Part shown: one piece after another, positions 63,491 through 64,000 of the stretch | Layout: each line of letters begins with the position of its first letter | How positions within the stretch are numbered: the stretch's first letter is position 1 | Source: Malonomonas rubra DSM 5091 | Lineage (GTDB): Bacteria; Desulfobacterota; Desulfuromonadia; Desulfuromonadales; Geopsychrobacteraceae | Reading direction: 5' to 3' | Assembly (NCBI RefSeq): GCF_900142125.1 | Contig: NZ_FQZT01000004.1 | Span: forward strand, 241,309-305,308 | Length of the DNA: 64,000 nucleotides | Made by a program: the position numbers and the translations under genes | Notes under the pieces: model-generated | Database searches by the model: none | Seen by the model: the letters and a program-made list of their open reading frames with translations, nothing else | Told to the model about the DNA's origin: nothing

Positions 63491-63898
63491 GAGTTTCTCC
63501 TTTAGAGGTAATGTTTTCGGCGCCTTTGCATTCGCCGCATATGTTTTAAACGCACAGCTGACTGCCTGGCGGATCTCGTCGGCACCCACTTCGCCGACCG
63601 CGTGGTAGAAGATCCCCTCTTTGCGGATCCGCCGCAGCAATTCCAGTGAAATTTCTTCTGTCATCAGGATGATCGAAAGATGACGGTTACATTTTTTCAG
63701 CAGCGGGACCAGCTTGGCGATGTGCTGATCGTCGTACTCACCAGCGATCACGATCACCTGGACCTGCCGATCGAGAATCTTCTCCAGCCCATCGGCAACG
63801 GTCTCTGTGGCAGTGATTTCGTAACCATCCTCGCCGAAAACAGCCGTCAGCTGATCTCGTTCAGCCTGGTTTTTATTTGCAATCAGCAGCCCTTGCAT
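63254..63898 (-). CDS. Pseudo-receiver protein reading in frame into a small membrane protein
   Basis: 214 residues as a continuous frame. Residues about 1-120 resemble a response-regulator receiver fold (LLIANKNQAERDQL, VIVIAGEYDDQ, IILMTEE) without a clear phosphoacceptor Asp. From residue 137 the frame runs without a stop into a signal peptide plus membrane helix that has its own ribosome-binding site (see nested gene). The product may be a receiver fused to a membrane tail, or the upstream gene may have lost its stop. The function is unknown. Confidence 0.6.
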   Translation of the reverse strand: MQGLLIANKNQAERDQLTAVFGEDGYEITATETVADGLEKILDRQVQVIVIAGEYDDQHIAKLVPLLKKCNRHLSIILMTEEISLELLRRIRKEGIFYHAVGEVGADEIRQAVSCAFKTYAANAKAPKTLPLKEKLMYAKSILTTLSLILMSVPAMAADTTKTYTSGILVLLFVGFCALLVVMQLLPAVMNLVGLTKKAMQDSKKSVEASSLQK

Positions 63899-63936
63899 GG
63901 TCCTCGCCTTTCAATCAAAAGAAGTTCAGGGTCGAA

Positions 63937-64000
63937 TTAATAGTGAACCTGGGTCTTGCCACTGAGAACACCCTTAACCATGCCGATCAACATGATGGTC
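63937..64000 (-). CDS. C-terminal end of a small membrane protein (partial)
   Basis: The last 21 codons or so of a minus-strand gene entering from the right edge: hydrophobic TIMLIGMV followed by KGVLSGKTQVHY and a TAA stop. Its tail resembles the nested membrane protein just downstream. Too little is visible to name it. Confidence 0.5.
   Translation of the reverse strand, partial: TIMLIGMVKGVLSGKTQVHY

Noticed and set aside
1..64000. tRNA, rRNA, IS elements, phage genes or CRISPR arrays
   Set aside because: By eye I found no tRNA-like T-loop context outside genes, no transposase, and no regularly spaced repeats.

Overview
The window reads as a piece of chromosome from an anaerobic, respiring deltaproteobacterium of the Desulfuromonadales type (Desulfuromonas/Pelobacter/Geobacter relatives). 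This is inferred from the mix of content: c-type haem proteins, including a haem-motif sensor kinase, an anaerobic B12 pathway with the bzaF benzimidazole gene, a glycyl-radical ribonucleotide reductase, a sigma54-type regulator, and many PAS/GGDEF signalling proteins. No rRNA, tRNA, IS element, prophage or CRISPR array was seen.

Layout. 1-4.9 kb: a BtsSR/YpdAB-like two-component pair followed by a complete TRAP transporter whose binding protein resembles the 2-oxoacid binder TakP. 4.9-6.0 kb: two ferritin-like genes on the minus strand behind a promoter covered by a 29-bp palindrome, then engB. 6.9-21.9 kb: a cobalamin riboswitch with a terminator heads a 14-gene plus-strand operon (cobU, cobT, cobS, cobC, cbiA, bzaF, cbiC, cbiD, cbiET, cbiF, cbiG, a cbiH-cbiP fusion, cbiB, cobD) covering most of corrin ring synthesis, lower-ligand synthesis and nucleotide-loop assembly. 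22-26.8 kb: a hybrid histidine kinase, a diguanylate cyclase, a DUF3820 protein and a tRNA-dihydrouridine synthase. 26.9-34.3 kb, minus strand: FHA protein, PP2C phosphatase and CHASE2 Ser/Thr kinase, then a GGDEF-EAL protein paired with a ModA-like lipoprotein. 34.4-38 kb: nikR diverges from nrdD. The glycyl-radical tail of NrdD is a separate 47-codon gene between nrdD and nrdG. The control region carries two NrdR boxes and a DnaA box.

38-64 kb: a small dihaem cytochrome, murI, a GerMN protein, B12-dependent methionine synthase, a haem-sensor kinase with its sigma54 regulator, a GGEEF-PilZ protein, mscS, a secreted nuclease, then larE, cysK and an Rrf2 regulator. These are followed by a thioesterase, cvfB, an MFS carrier, an intergenic region with two inverted DnaA boxes, pgi, djlA-like, plsC, several small membrane proteins, a receiver-GGDEF protein with an altered phosphorylation site, a TPM lipoprotein and ltaE. 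The window ends in a pseudo-receiver/small-membrane-protein locus.

Connections. Cobamide made by the large operon can serve MetH at 40.5 kb. Four GGDEF proteins lie within 36 kb. The most unusual observations are the split NrdD with a CTG-start nrdG, the CbiH-CbiP fusion, the in-frame nested genes at the right end, and the DnaA-box palindrome at 55.5 kb.
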